Positions 10,076 through 20,106 of a DNA stretch of 64,000 nt are shown one piece after another. The notes below the pieces were generated by a model, which did no database searches, was not told where the DNA came from, and worked only from the letters and a program-made list of their open reading frames with translations. Numbering within the stretch: the stretch's first letter is position 1; each line of letters opens with the position of its first letter. The position numbers and the translations under genes were made by a program. Source of the DNA: Pectobacterium betavasculorum (lineage in GTDB: Bacteria; Pseudomonadota; Gammaproteobacteria; Enterobacterales; Enterobacteriaceae); assembly GCF_000749845.1 (NCBI RefSeq), contig NZ_JQHM01000003.1, forward strand, positions 248,001 through 312,000, written 5' to 3'.

Positions 10076-10316
10076 CTGCTTCCTCTTTTTGCTTTTTTTT
10101 CAGGGTGAAATATTTTCTGGTATTGTCAATACAGGATGATCTATTTATGTCATTTAAGCGCGGTTAGTTAACACTTAATATATGAGAGGTGAATTTCTCC
10201 ACGAGTTCAACAATTGGCTATAGACTACCAATTAAGAAAATAACATTCGGAACAAACCTCTCATAGGGTTATTGCTCTATCCATCAGGGATACAATCCTG
10301 ATGATCGCTTATGATA

Positions 10317-10362
10317 AATAATCCACCCCGTATCGTTTTGCTTACAAGGCGGATTATTTTTT
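10317..10362. terminator. Terminator-type hairpin below the SLC13 gene
   Basis: AATAATCCACC pairs with GGCGGATTATT (10 of 11 positions) across a 20-nt loop, followed by a T run on the plus strand. It lies just after the minus-strand SLC13 stop, in the 294-bp gap before the TerC-type gene. The rest of that gap has no recognisable feature. Confidence 0.6.
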
Positions 10363-10369
10363 ACCACCA

Positions 10370-11653
10370 TCAAGTGAATGGGAACATAACCACCGCACCA
10401 ATACACAAGGCTAAAATACGAATTAAGTACATCGGTACAGTGAATTTCCAGAACTCTGGCAGTTTATATTTACCCATACCTAATATCATGGCTGGCATAC
10501 CGTCAACTGGCATGTAACCGCCGTTCCACCCGGAGATGACCACCGCGATAGCGGCAGCAACAGGATTAAGCCCCAGACTCAAGAAAGTCATGATGGCGAT
10601 AGGGGCGAAAATATAAACGGATCCCATATTTGAACCCGTGAAGGTCGCACAGGTACTGGTTAAAAGCGCGAAGATGAGAATAAGAATGAATGGATGAAGA
10701 TTCGCTCCCAATGCGCCAGCCACAACATCGCCGATCATCACAGTGAAGCCTGAATTAGCCAACGCATCCGCTACACCAATGACACCAGCCATCATCAGAA
10801 TGACTGGCGCTCCCATATTATCGCGGACTTCTTTGAAATCAATGACATTGATGATCATAAGAACTGCACCGGCAATGCCAGGAATGACATAAGCTGGCTG
10901 GCCAATCGTACTCATAAGCATCATTCCGACAACGCTGATAGCAAATAATGCGATCGTGCAGTTTTCTTTCCATTTAGGCAGACTCGTCGTTGCGCTTTTT
11001 TCTATTAATTCATCATCACCGGAATTTTCATTAATTTCATGATCGGGCAAGATACGGTAAGCAACTAAACTCCAGATTAAGAAACCCAGTGCTAAAATCA
11101 AATTCACGATGGCGAATTTGGGCATCGATAGTGAAATATGTTGCCCGGCGGTTTCCAGAACGCTGACGGTCACTCCGTAGAAAAGCGCGACATTAAAAGG
11201 AACCAGCGGATGGTTAGTGGCAAAGCCCAGAGGCATCATCAGCTTGGATGTCGGCATTCTTTTATTATAAGGAATCGTCGATACCAAAGATAAAATAAGA
11301 ACATAATAACCGGTGGAACCCGATCCCGTTAGGCTGGCACCAAGCATGACTACGATGAGTAACAGGACATAGCTTTTATAGCCACCCTTGTTTACTAACG
11401 TAACCATAGCCGACTGAACTCTGCCGATTAAACTTGTCTTCATTAGTCCGGCCATCACGACCATAAAGCCGGCAACCATGATCACGCTTGGATTGATAAA
11501 TCCCGCGAATGCCTCCTGAACTGTAGACAAACCAGTGACCACCAATAACAGACAAGCCATAATGGGGGGAGAACCGAATGCGAATTTATCGGACATAATC
11601 ATTACGATCATTATAATCAGAATAGCAAGAGCATGGATCATTTCCATTGTCAT
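10370..11653 (-). CDS. SLC13-type (DASS) anion:cation symporter
   Basis: A 427-residue carrier with about eleven transmembrane segments, of the SLC13/CitT-like di- and tricarboxylate family. Two similar halves are seen: SGSTGYYVLIL with LGFATNHPLVPFN in the first, and TGSNMGSVYIFAP in the second. It probably brings an organic or sugar acid into the cell with Na+ or H+. The start at 11653 has GAGGG nine bases upstream; an earlier in-frame start lacks one. It follows the BNR protein gene after a repeat element and may import that protein's substrate. Confidence 0.85.
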   Translation of the reverse strand: MTMEMIHALAILIIMIVMIMSDKFAFGSPPIMACLLLVVTGLSTVQEAFAGFINPSVIMVAGFMVVMAGLMKTSLIGRVQSAMVTLVNKGGYKSYVLLLIVVMLGASLTGSGSTGYYVLILSLVSTIPYNKRMPTSKLMMPLGFATNHPLVPFNVALFYGVTVSVLETAGQHISLSMPKFAIVNLILALGFLIWSLVAYRILPDHEINENSGDDELIEKSATTSLPKWKENCTIALFAISVVGMMLMSTIGQPAYVIPGIAGAVLMIINVIDFKEVRDNMGAPVILMMAGVIGVADALANSGFTVMIGDVVAGALGANLHPFILILIFALLTSTCATFTGSNMGSVYIFAPIAIMTFLSLGLNPVAAAIAVVISGWNGGYMPVDGMPAMILGMGKYKLPEFWKFTVPMYLIRILALCIGAVVMFPFT

Positions 11654-11753
11654 TGTTGTTTGCCCTCTTTTTCTTTCATAACACAATTAACAGGCTTCTA
11701 TTGATTTTTTCTTGTCTTTTATCGTTATAAGCCTGTTGCCTATTTTGTATCGA

Positions 11754-11936
11754 TATACCCTAAATAATTCGAGTTGCAGGACAAAACGTTAACGTTTTGA
11801 ACAACGCAAAGCGTTGGCCCTTTAGGGCGAGGCACATGTATGGGCCTCGTAACGCCGCTTGCGGCAGCTCTTCAGCGCGAAGCTCAGAGATGATCCCAGT
11901 ATTGCCAACATACATGCAGCTTGAAATATGACGGAT
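11754..11936. repeat. Intergenic repeat with ERIC-like ends
   Basis: About 183 bp. The left end TATACCCTAAATAATTCGAG and the right end (CTTGAAATATGACGG) match the two ends of the ERIC-type element at 63186-63311. The interior is different: it holds the palindrome CAAAACGTTAACGTTTTG and further short hairpins. It lies between the BNR gene stop and the SLC13 gene and may affect RNA stability. Confidence 0.7.
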
Positions 11937-11940
11937 GCCG

Positions 11941-13113
11941 TTATTTATTTACCCCTTCGCCTGATGTTGGATTGTACAGACCTTCGGTTTCACGTTTTTC
12001 ACCAAATAAATCGGCTACGGTGAAGCGGAGGTATTTAACACAAAGTCTATTTTTGTAGGCATATACCAAGTGCAAGACCCCTTTGCTGTCTTGATAAATT
12101 GTCGGATATTCGTGTTGTGAATTATTTGTCTTGTTCTCTATGCCAATATAGCCTTCTGCCGGTTCAAGAATTCTACCGATTGGCCATGTTTTACCCTTAT
12201 CTTCTGTTACGGAAACCGCAACAGGGTTGCGCAGACCTGGCCAGGCTATTTTTCCAAACTCTGCATTATTGGCTGAATTAGCATTGTAAGCTAAAGCGAT
12301 TTCCCCAGAATGCAATTTGATAGCACTAATACTCGCGTTGTTATTTGGCAACACGTTCGCTTCTGGAATACTCCAGGTATCGCCAAAATCATGAGATTCA
12401 CTCGTATACACATGGTCGGCAAAACGGCTGCGCATGAACGCAATCAAATGACCAGCTTGTACTTCAATCACATTTGCATGCACGCGGCCATAACTTTCCG
12501 GCATACGTACTGCTTTCCAGGTTTTCCCTTGATCGTCAGATAGCTGGAATTCGGTTGGATCATTTTTCAAACCATCTGGCGAGTCTTCACATAGCCAGGT
12601 ACTGAAAATCCAGCGCCCATTACTTAAAATCTGAATCGCTTGCCTTGAAAACGTCCCTTCACGGGCAAACAATACTTCCGGATTTTCCCAGGATTGACCC
12701 TCATCATTGGATTTTTGCACCATAATGATCGAAGTAAACTGCATATTATCCTTGCCTTCCTGTCGGCTTAACTGAGAGGTATAAATCAGCCAAATCTGAC
12801 CATCAGGCGCTCTGAAAAATGCAGGATTTTGTTCACTACGATCAATGCCTTTGGATACGATCTCTGGTTCCGTCCAGCGTTGTGTTTCTGGCACTAATTT
12901 GGATACTGCAATGGAAATATCGCCACTGCCTTCAAAACTGCCAGCGAACCAGGCGCATAACAGACCGCCATCTTGTGTTTCAATTAATGCGGGCGCGTGA
13001 GCAGTGTTATTTCCGCCTGTTGGAATTAGCGCGAAATCTACATTTAAAAATGCATCCCGATACACGATGCCGTTTGGTTCTGCTTGTCTTACTTTTGGTA
13101 AAGTCGTCGTCAT
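11941..13113 (-). CDS. BNR/Asp-box repeat protein (sialidase-like fold, cytoplasmic)
   Basis: A 390-residue predicted six-bladed beta-propeller of the BNR_2 type. At least four Asp-box-like motifs are visible: SNDEGQSW, SDDQGKTW, SHDFGDTW and TEDKGKTW. There is no signal peptide, so it should act on imported substrate. The FRIP/YRIP arginine motif of true sialidases is not seen; the start has HAPALIETQDGGLL and CAWFAGSFEGSGD, as in a poorly characterised BNR_2 subgroup. It clusters with an SLC13 carrier, a DapA-type lyase and an alcohol dehydrogenase, which fits breakdown of a sugar-acid compound. Calling it a sialidase would go beyond the evidence. Confidence 0.75.
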   Translation of the reverse strand: MTTTLPKVRQAEPNGIVYRDAFLNVDFALIPTGGNNTAHAPALIETQDGGLLCAWFAGSFEGSGDISIAVSKLVPETQRWTEPEIVSKGIDRSEQNPAFFRAPDGQIWLIYTSQLSRQEGKDNMQFTSIIMVQKSNDEGQSWENPEVLFAREGTFSRQAIQILSNGRWIFSTWLCEDSPDGLKNDPTEFQLSDDQGKTWKAVRMPESYGRVHANVIEVQAGHLIAFMRSRFADHVYTSESHDFGDTWSIPEANVLPNNNASISAIKLHSGEIALAYNANSANNAEFGKIAWPGLRNPVAVSVTEDKGKTWPIGRILEPAEGYIGIENKTNNSQHEYPTIYQDSKGVLHLVYAYKNRLCVKYLRFTVADLFGEKRETEGLYNPTSGEGVNK

Positions 13114-13336
13114 TTTTATTCCTCTATGTCATTTTTAAAGATAAATTTTTCTTTATATTCTTATCATGTGACTTTTTTGGTGAATTTACCTTGTTAGAGG
13201 CTTTTTAAGCCGTGGTTGTTTTCCATAATGTTGCATCACAGGAATACGCACGCTCTCCTGAAAAATCTTTCACCGTCATTCCATCATGTGGATTGTTAAT
13301 GACAGTACGCTGTAGGGTGAAACGTTTTTAATTAAC

Positions 13337-13362
13337 AGTGGAATTCTATTATCTATTCCACT
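13337..13362. promoter_or_regulatory. Inverted repeat upstream of the BNR gene
   Basis: The perfect 8-bp arms AGTGGAAT / ATTCCACT, spaced by 10 bp, lie in the 281-bp gap between the DapA-type gene stop and the BNR gene start. It could be an operator or a weak terminator. Confidence 0.35.
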
Positions 13363-13394
13363 TGCTACCGGACGATTATCAGCAGAAACATGAA

Positions 13395-14282
13395 TTAGCA
13401 TAAGCAATGACGTTGGATAATATTTTTAATGGCAGCAGTCATGTCATCATCAAATTCAACGGGATAGCGGCTGACGCCGACATCTTCACCCATGATTGCC
13501 AGCGCTTTCTTCACCACAGCCGGTGAAAACGCGATGGCGTACAGTGTCTTACGCAATTCGGCAACCTGTTCTTGCGCCTGACGGGAGCCTTCGATGTCAC
13601 CGGCGTGGAAACGGTGCCAAATCTGGCTAATCGGTTCCGGTGCCACGTTAGCCAGCCCGGAAATACAGGCGGAGCAGCCATCAACAAAGCCCTGGTGAAT
13701 GAGCGAGTCTGGGCCATTCAGTACGTTAAAGCCCTGCACACCTTTCACCGCTTGCACATAACCGCTCAGGCTTTCATAGCTGCCTGCGCTGTCTTTGATA
13801 CCGATGATGTTCGGGTGATCCGCCAGCGTGCGAACCGTTTCCGGTGCCAGCGTATTCCCCGTGCGTGCAGGAATGTTGTAGAGAAACACCGGCACAGTCA
13901 GCGCATCGGCGACGGCGGTGTAGTGGGCGATCAACTCTTCCTGTTTTAATGGAATGAAATACGGGGTGATGACAGAAACGGCATCGACACCCAGAGCGGC
14001 GATGCGCTTGCCGAGCTTGATGGTTTCCCGCGTGGAGATTTCACCGATGTGGCCGACAACCGGCACTTTTCCGGCTACTTCATCAACGCAGGTTTCCGTG
14101 ACGGCGACTTTCTCATCGGTGTGCAGAACGAAAAACTCACCGTTGGTGCCGTTACAGAAGATACCGTTGCCGTAGCGCATCTGGCGTTGAACCTGAAGAC
14201 GCATGGCAGCGGGGTTAAATTCGCCCTGGTTATCAAACGGCGTGACGATGGCGGTCAGGACGCCGGTAATGTTCTTACTCAT
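13395..14282 (-). CDS. DapA/N-acetylneuraminate lyase superfamily aldolase
   Basis: A 295-residue class I aldolase-type TIM barrel. The catalytic tyrosine is in LYNIPARTG and the Schiff-base lysine in IGIKDSAGSYE. NGTNGEFF near residue 45 stands where the GTTGE phosphate/carboxylate loop lies in the family. These enzymes cleave or condense pyruvate with an aldehyde. A role in lysine synthesis is unlikely in this catabolic context, and a 2-keto-3-deoxy-sugar-acid lyase is the better guess. The start at 14282 has GAGGA upstream. Confidence 0.85.
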   Translation of the reverse strand: MSKNITGVLTAIVTPFDNQGEFNPAAMRLQVQRQMRYGNGIFCNGTNGEFFVLHTDEKVAVTETCVDEVAGKVPVVGHIGEISTRETIKLGKRIAALGVDAVSVITPYFIPLKQEELIAHYTAVADALTVPVFLYNIPARTGNTLAPETVRTLADHPNIIGIKDSAGSYESLSGYVQAVKGVQGFNVLNGPDSLIHQGFVDGCSACISGLANVAPEPISQIWHRFHAGDIEGSRQAQEQVAELRKTLYAIAFSPAVVKKALAIMGEDVGVSRYPVEFDDDMTAAIKNIIQRHCLC

Positions 14283-14490
14283 TGTTCTTCCTCGTGACAC
14301 GTAATCAAAAAGTTGAAAACTTAAAATCGTTCTATTCAAAACCGCGCGGTTTACAGCCTAACGCTGTTCACTTAAGCCCGTTATTAGGGGAAACACAGGG
14401 GGAGGTTTTCGCAGGAACGCCTCACCCCTGTGGTCGCACCGTGTATCTCCATGCTTAAACGATCGGCATGAGTTATTTAGCGCTGCGCGG

Positions 14491-15627
14491 TTAAAACAGG
14501 GTCAGGTACACCTCACGGACATCGTCAGCACTGACCTGTGTTGGTACGTTTTTCATCAGGCGCTGAACCTGTAATGCGGCATCGACCAGATAAGGCAGGT
14601 GATCTTTTTCCACGCCAAGCTGTTGTAAGGTGTTGGGCAGATTGAGCCGTTTAACCAACTCGCTGAAATAGGTCACCAGCGCCTGCGCTTTTTCCGCCGT
14701 ACCCAGCGTCAGATCGGCATCCGGCAGCAGGTCATACGCTTGAGCGAATTTGTCCTGTGCGGCGTCCTGCACGAAGCGCATGCAAGGGGCGAGCAGGATG
14801 GCGTTCGCCACGCCGTGTGGGATGTGGTATTTGCCGCCCAGCGGGTAAGACATGGCGTGAACCAGATGCGTACCGGAGTGGGCAATCGCGGCACCGCCGT
14901 AATAGGACGCCCACAGCATATTCAGCTTAGCTTCCAGATTTGCCGGTTCGCGCACGGAGGTTTCGAGGTTGGCAAACAGCTTTTTCAGGCCAATCAGCGC
15001 GTAGTTGTCGCTGACCGGGTTGGCAATCGTTGAGGTGAAGCACTCAATCAGGTGGCAGAGTGCATCGATACCCGTTGAGGCCGCAATATGTGGCGGCATG
15101 CTGATGGTCAGTTCCGGTACCAGCGCAACATAGTCCGGCAGCATCACTGGCGTAATAATGCCGACTTTGGTCTCTTTTTCTGGGATTGCCAGAATCGCAT
15201 TCGGCGTGGCTTCTGAGCCGGTTCCCGCCGTGGTCGGGATAAGCAGGGATGTTGTGCGGCGAGTCGGTTTTTCTCCTGCCAGCAGGCTATCCAGCGTGAC
15301 AGTTTCATCGCCCGCGCACAGCACAGAAAGCAGTTTGGCAACGTCCAGTACGCTGCCGCCGCCCACGCCGATGACCAGATCGGTCTGGGTTTGTGTGAGA
15401 TGGCTCAGTATGTGGGCAACATCGTGCTGGCTTGGCTCGGCAGGAACATTATCAACTAACAGAACCTGCGGAACGGCATGCTTAACTTGTGCGATCAGCG
15501 CCTGAACGTCAGGCAGCCCGACGATGTTTTTGTCGGTGACAAATAAAACGTGCTGTTTCCCTGTCAACAGGTGACTCATGTCCTGAAGTACCCGGTAACC
15601 GCTGAGGATAGTGCTATTGATATTCAT
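14491..15627 (-). CDS. Iron-containing alcohol dehydrogenase
   Basis: A 378-residue group III (Fe-dependent) alcohol dehydrogenase. Nucleotide binding is by GVGGGSVLDVAK near residue 80. Metal-ligand histidines are in the segments HLIECFT, HSGTHLVHAMS and HIPHGVANAI. The start at 15627 is preceded by AAGG. It is divergent from the kinase/PdxA2 pair, so the two arms probably share control. Confidence 0.88.
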   Translation of the reverse strand: MNINSTILSGYRVLQDMSHLLTGKQHVLFVTDKNIVGLPDVQALIAQVKHAVPQVLLVDNVPAEPSQHDVAHILSHLTQTQTDLVIGVGGGSVLDVAKLLSVLCAGDETVTLDSLLAGEKPTRRTTSLLIPTTAGTGSEATPNAILAIPEKETKVGIITPVMLPDYVALVPELTISMPPHIAASTGIDALCHLIECFTSTIANPVSDNYALIGLKKLFANLETSVREPANLEAKLNMLWASYYGGAAIAHSGTHLVHAMSYPLGGKYHIPHGVANAILLAPCMRFVQDAAQDKFAQAYDLLPDADLTLGTAEKAQALVTYFSELVKRLNLPNTLQQLGVEKDHLPYLVDAALQVQRLMKNVPTQVSADDVREVYLTLF

Positions 15628-15798
15628 GCTTATTACCTTGCCTTTTCTCTTCTTCGCCAGAGCGTTATCGCGATGATAATGGTTGCGGCGGTGATTACTT
15701 TCAGTCAAATGGAGCGGTGTTAGCCACTGCTAAATGCCATTTGCCACATTGTGGTGATAATTTATAGGTGAAATTCCTTTTAAATAATTTGATGTTGC

Positions 15799-15818
15799 TC
15801 ACATATAATCAAATGTGA
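15799..15818. promoter_or_regulatory. Inverted repeat in the divergent ADH / kinase promoter region
   Basis: TCACAT and ATGTGA arms are separated by 8 bp in an A+T-rich stretch 45 bp before the kinase start. It may be the site of the DeoR-type regulator encoded downstream. The half-sites resemble CRP half-sites but the spacing is wrong for CRP. Confidence 0.35.
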
Positions 15819-15862
15819 TTTAATATAATCATTATCAGGTAATCATGAACCGGGGATGAGGT

Positions 15863-17191
15863 ATGCCAAACGTACAGCAATCAGCAGAACAGGTATTAGT
15901 TGTCGCTGATGACTTTACGGGTGCCAATGATGCGGGTGTCGGTCTGGCGCAGCATGGCGCGCGGGTTAGCGTCGTATTTGACGTTAATACACTGCATGCG
16001 GATTTACTGGGCGATGCGGTGGTCATCAACACCGATAGCCGTGCGGCGCGTGATGACGTGGCGTCCCAACGTACCGCAGAGGCGGTAGCCGCCTGGCAGG
16101 CAGCGGGCGGACAAGGCTGGATTATTAAAAAAATTGACTCGACGCTGCGTGGGAACCTGGGGGCGGAAGTCGCCGCCGCGCTGTCTGCGGCTGATGTGCC
16201 TGTTGCGCTGATTGCCGCTGCGTCACCGACGCTGGGGCGTGTTACCCGACAAGGTGAAGTCTGGGTTAATGGTCGTCTGCTTACCGACACAGAATTCGCC
16301 AGCGATCCAAAAACGCCGGTGATCTCGGCGTCTATCGCCGCCCGTCTGGCGGAGCAAACCGCGTTATCGGTAGCGGAGATACATCTTGATGAGGTGCGTC
16401 AGGCCAATTTAGCCCACCGTTTGCAGCAGTTAGCGGACGAGGGTACACGCCTGATTATTCTTGATACCGATGTACAGGGCGATCTGACACATATCGTTAA
16501 CGCCGCCAGAACATTGCCGTTTCGTCCCTTGCTGGTCGGCTCGGCAGGACTGAGCGAAGCGCTGGCGACCGCGCAGGATTTTACGCGCAACACCGAAAAG
16601 CCACTGCTGGCTGTCGTCGGGTCGATGAGCGATATTGCTCAAAAACAGATTGCAGCCGCCAGACTGCGTAGTGATGTCTCGCTGGTTGAGATTGACATCA
16701 ACGCGCTCTTTTCACCCGATTCATCCACCGTCATGGCGTCTCAGTGTCGGGAAGCGGTGAAGGCGCTGACGAACGGCCACCATTGCATCATTCGTACCTG
16801 TCACAACGAGAATCAGCGCTTCGAGATCGACGCGCGGTGTCGGCTGCTCGGGATTAGCCGACAGCAGCTTGGCGAAACGATCAGCCACTATCTGGGGGAA
16901 CTTACGCGCAGCATTGTTCAGGCACTAGACAGCCTGACTGCGGACAGCGCTAATCGGCGTCTGTTGGGAGGGTTGTATTTATCCGGTGGTGATATTGCGA
17001 TTGCCGTGGCAACCGCACTGGGCGCTACCGGCTTTCAGATTAAGGGGCAAATCGCATCCTGCGTGCCCTGGGGATACCTGCTGAACAGCGTTGTCGGCAC
17101 GACCCCTGTGATGACTAAAGCAGGGGGTTTTGGCAACGAAACGACTTTGCTCGACGTTTTACGTTTTATTGAGGAGAAGGTCAGTGAGTAA
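15863..17191 (+). CDS. dtnK: Four-carbon acid sugar kinase (DUF1537), probably D-threonate kinase
   Basis: A 442-residue kinase of the DUF1537 family. The N-terminal domain starts [13 protein letters not shown] (substrate-binding aspartates), and [11 protein letters not shown] follows near residue 94. The C-terminal domain with [11 protein letters not shown] near 375 binds ATP. Family members phosphorylate D-threonate, L-threonate or erythronate, and pairing with PdxA2 is the known signature of D-threonate use, worked out partly in Pectobacterium (established knowledge). GGGATGAGGT precedes the ATG. The gene overlaps the next by 8 bases. Confidence 0.82.
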   Translation: MPNVQQSAEQVLVVADDFTGANDAGVGLAQHGARVSVVFDVNTLHADLLGDAVVINTDSRAARDDVASQRTAEAVAAWQAAGGQGWIIKKIDSTLRGNLGAEVAAALSAADVPVALIAAASPTLGRVTRQGEVWVNGRLLTDTEFASDPKTPVISASIAARLAEQTALSVAEIHLDEVRQANLAHRLQQLADEGTRLIILDTDVQGDLTHIVNAARTLPFRPLLVGSAGLSEALATAQDFTRNTEKPLLAVVGSMSDIAQKQIAAARLRSDVSLVEIDINALFSPDSSTVMASQCREAVKALTNGHHCIIRTCHNENQRFEIDARCRLLGISRQQLGETISHYLGELTRSIVQALDSLTADSANRRLLGGLYLSGGDIAIAVATALGATGFQIKGQIASCVPWGYLLNSVVGTTPVMTKAGGFGNETTLLDVLRFIEEKVSE

Positions 17192-18164
17192 AATTATTGC
17201 GGTAACGATGGGTGATCCGGCAGGGATTGGACCGGAAATTATTATCAAATCTCTGGCCGAAGGCGAGCTGTCCGGCGCATCCGCTGTGGTGGTGGGCTGC
17301 GTACAGACGATGCGACGCATTCTGGCGCTGAACGTGGTGCCAACTGTCGAGCTGAAAATCATTGATAAACCGGCTGATGCGGTATTTGCGCCGGGCGTCA
17401 TCAACATCATTGATGAGCCGTTGGAAGATCCGCAGGCGCTGAAGCCGGGTATCGTTCAGGCACAGGCGGGTGATTTGGCTTACCGCTGCATCAAGAAAGC
17501 GACCGAACTGGCGATGGCGGGTGAAGTCCACGCGATTGCGACCGCACCGCTGAATAAAGAAGCGCTGCACTCGGCGGGCCATCTTTATCCGGGCCACACC
17601 GAACTGCTGGCGAAACTGACCAACAGCCGCGACTATGCGATGGTGCTGTATACCGATAAGTTGAAGGTTATCCATGTTTCAACGCACATCGCGCTGCGTA
17701 AATTCCTGGATACGCTGAACCGCGATCGCGTGGAAACGGTGATCGAGATGGCGGATGTTTTCCTCAAACGCGTCGGTTTTACCCACCCGCGTATCGCCGT
17801 TGCCGGGGTTAACCCGCATGCGGGCGAGAATGGCCTGTTTGGTGACGAAGAGATCAAGATCGTGTCGCCGTCGGTTGAAGCCATGAAGGCCAAAGGCATC
17901 GATGTTTATGGCCCGTGTCCGCCGGATACCGTCTATTTGCAGGCGTATGAAGGTCAGTACGACATGGTGGTGGCGATGTATCACGATCAGGGCCACATCC
18001 CACTCAAGCTGCTGGGTTTCTATGATGGCGTGAACATCACGGCTGGGCTGCCGTTTATCCGCACCTCTGCTGACCACGGTACGGCGTTTGACATTGCCTG
18101 GACAGGTAAAGCGAAGTGCGAAAGCATGGCGATCTCCATTCAGCTCGCGATGCAACTGGCCTGA
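17184..18164 (+). CDS. pdxA2: PdxA2-type 4-phospho-D-threonate dehydrogenase
   Basis: A 326-residue paralogue of PdxA. It oxidises and decarboxylates 4-phospho-D-threonate to dihydroxyacetone phosphate with NAD+ (family knowledge). Metal-binding histidines are seen in [22 protein letters not shown] and [10 protein letters not shown]; the start is [11 protein letters not shown]-like. The start is GTG at 17184, inside the end of the kinase gene and preceded by GAGGAGAAGG. The open frame extends upstream, but that part is inside the kinase gene. Confidence 0.88.
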   Translation: MSKIIAVTMGDPAGIGPEIIIKSLAEGELSGASAVVVGCVQTMRRILALNVVPTVELKIIDKPADAVFAPGVINIIDEPLEDPQALKPGIVQAQAGDLAYRCIKKATELAMAGEVHAIATAPLNKEALHSAGHLYPGHTELLAKLTNSRDYAMVLYTDKLKVIHVSTHIALRKFLDTLNRDRVETVIEMADVFLKRVGFTHPRIAVAGVNPHAGENGLFGDEEIKIVSPSVEAMKAKGIDVYGPCPPDTVYLQAYEGQYDMVVAMYHDQGHIPLKLLGFYDGVNITAGLPFIRTSADHGTAFDIAWTGKAKCESMAISIQLAMQLA

Positions 18165-18229
18165 TTGACGGTGATGACCGCCGCTGTCAGCGCGGTTTTG
18201 TTAGCGAATAAAACGCGATACAGTGCGCA

Positions 18230-18280
18230 TTGCAGGATATCTTCCTTCCCGCGATTGGAAAGGTTTCTGGTATCCTGCAA
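18230..18280. promoter_or_regulatory. Long-spaced inverted repeat before the DeoR gene
   Basis: The perfect 10-bp arms TTGCAGGATA / TATCCTGCAA lie 31 bp apart, between the pdxA2 stop and the chosen DeoR start. A weak hairpin with a T-rich tail (18177-18200) precedes it. Possible autoregulatory operator pair. Confidence 0.4.
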
Positions 18281-18308
18281 CCAAGAATATATCGCTAACA
18301 ACAGCAAG

Positions 18309-19124
18309 ATGGATATCGCCGTGGATCCTACATTAACCGATGCTTTCCGCATGAGCGGGGATAAAGTAAGAGGGCAGAGCCGTCTTGATCAGATCATGGA
18401 TTATCTGAAAAGCCATAATCTGGTGACGGTCGATGAGCTGGTGTCTGTGATTGACGCTTCCCCGGCGACGATCCGGCGTGATTTGATCAAACTGGACGAG
18501 CAGGGTGTGATCAGCCGCAGTCACGGTGGCGTGACGCTCAATCGTTTTATTCCTTCCCAGCCGACCACGAATGAGAAATTACAGCGTAGCCTTCAGGAAA
18601 AGCAGGCGATAGCGCGCTATGCTGCGACGCTGGTTAAGCCGGGTAGTGCTGTAGTGCTGGATGCGGGAACGACCATGCTGGAATTGGCGCGGAACCTGAC
18701 GCACCTGCCGCTGCGTGTGATTACTGCCGATTTGCAGATTGCGCTGTTTTTGTCTGAGTTCAAGCAGATCGAAGTGACGATCATTGGGGGGCGTATTGAT
18801 GACAGCAGCCAATCCTGTATTGGTGAACATGGCCGCCGCCTGTTACGCAGTATTTACCCGGATATTGCATTTATCAGCTGCAACTCGTGGAGTCTGGACA
18901 AAGGTGTCACCACGCCGACGGAAGAGAAAGCGGGGATAAAGCAAGATCTCGGCGTGAATGCCAGCCGTCGGATATTGCTGGCTGACAGCAGTAAATATGG
19001 CGCGTATTCCCTGTTCTGCGTCACGCCGTTGTCGGATCTGACGGATATCGTTACCGACAGCGCGTTAGCGCCCGAGGTGCAGGAGCAACTGAAAGGCAAA
19101 ACGTTCAATCTGACGCTCGTGTAA
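18309..19124 (+). CDS. DeoR-family transcriptional regulator
   Basis: A 271-residue repressor type. The HTH domain is at about residues 21-75 ([20 protein letters not shown]...SPATIRRDL). The C-terminal DeoRC sugar-phosphate-sensing domain has [10 protein letters not shown] and the late DSSKYGAYS segment. The start is not certain: ATG 18309 was chosen from family length, ATG 18351 is possible, and neither has a strong ribosome site. It follows dtnK-pdxA2 and most likely controls that operon and the divergent dehydrogenase. Confidence 0.82.
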   Translation: MDIAVDPTLTDAFRMSGDKVRGQSRLDQIMDYLKSHNLVTVDELVSVIDASPATIRRDLIKLDEQGVISRSHGGVTLNRFIPSQPTTNEKLQRSLQEKQAIARYAATLVKPGSAVVLDAGTTMLELARNLTHLPLRVITADLQIALFLSEFKQIEVTIIGGRIDDSSQSCIGEHGRRLLRSIYPDIAFISCNSWSLDKGVTTPTEEKAGIKQDLGVNASRRILLADSSKYGAYSLFCVTPLSDLTDIVTDSALAPEVQEQLKGKTFNLTLV

Positions 19125-19188
19125 GCGAGGGTGCCATCCGTGGCATTTTCTTTCCTACATCCCTGAGCGCTGGCTAATGGTCATGCTC

Positions 19189-20067
19189 TTACTTCATGCT
19201 TGCGGCGAGAGTATCGACGTTGTGCTTAAATGCAGCCGTATAAGTTGTTGCCGGGCCGGATGCGTCGGTTAGGGCTTCTGGATACAGTTCACCACCGGGC
19301 AGTGCGCCGCTGGCATTGGCGATTTGCTTCACCAGGCGGCCATCGGTCTGGTTTTCAATGAAGTAGCTTTTCACTTTCTCTTGCTTGATTTGCTTAATCA
19401 GCGAGGCCACTTTTTTGCTGCTGGTTTCGGATTCGGTAGAGTAGCCCACTGGCGACAGGAACTTCACACCATAGGCCTGGCTGAAGTAGCCGAACGCGTC
19501 ATGGCTGGTCAGCACTTTACGTTTTTCCGGTGAAATGTCGGCAAAGGTTTTCTTCGCGTAGCGATCCAGCTCCTGCAACTGCTTGATGTAGGCTTCACCC
19601 TGCTGACGATAGTAATCGGCATTCGCGGGATCCGCTTTTGCCAGCGCATTGACGATGTTGTGCGCGTAGACTACACCGTTACTCATACTGTTCCAGGCAT
19701 GCGGGTCGGTTTCGGTTTTACCGTCTTCCACCATTGAGTGTGTTTCAATGCCGTTGGATGCGGTGATGATGTCACCACGGTAGCCGGAAGCGGTGACCAG
19801 ACGATCGAGCCAGCCTTCCAGACCCAGCCCGTTAACGAAAACCAGATCGGCATGAGCCAGCGTTTTGCTGTCTTTTGGCGACGGTTCAAACTCATGTGGA
19901 TCGCCATTCGGCTTAACCAGATCGGTCACGGTGACGCGATCGCCGCCGATGTGGCTGACCATATCGCCAAGTACGGAAAAGCTGGCAACAACATCAAGAT
20001 TCTTTGCCATCGCCAGTGGGCTAAGCAGCAGGCTGGATAGTGTTATGGCTAACAGTGAACGTTTCAT
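19189..20067 (-). CDS. Zinc/manganese ABC transporter, periplasmic binding protein
   Basis: A 292-residue cluster A-I metal-binding protein (ZnuA/SitA/TroA class) with a clear signal peptide (MKRSLLAITL to AMAK). Likely metal ligands are H58 in GDPHEFEPS, the histidine in TDPHAW and that in LTSHDAFGYF, plus a C-terminal acidic residue. The His-rich loop of canonical ZnuA is absent. It is the last gene of an operon with permease and ATPase genes behind a Zur box, so zinc is the likely substrate. Confidence 0.87.
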   Translation of the reverse strand: MKRSLLAITLSSLLLSPLAMAKNLDVVASFSVLGDMVSHIGGDRVTVTDLVKPNGDPHEFEPSPKDSKTLAHADLVFVNGLGLEGWLDRLVTASGYRGDIITASNGIETHSMVEDGKTETDPHAWNSMSNGVVYAHNIVNALAKADPANADYYRQQGEAYIKQLQELDRYAKKTFADISPEKRKVLTSHDAFGYFSQAYGVKFLSPVGYSTESETSSKKVASLIKQIKQEKVKSYFIENQTDGRLVKQIANASGALPGGELYPEALTDASGPATTYTAAFKHNVDTLAASMK

Positions 20068-20106
20068 TCTTCCCTCACAAAAGTTGCAAATAACGAGATT
20101 AATCGG

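Noticed and set aside
11941-13113. Calling the BNR protein a sialidase
   Set aside because: FRIP arginine motif and signal peptide are absent and no nanA/E/K set is present; only the fold is supported.
15795-15830. CRP site between the dehydrogenase and kinase genes
   Set aside because: Half-sites TCACAT and ATGTGA are in the wrong order and spacing for a TGTGA-N6-TCACA site.
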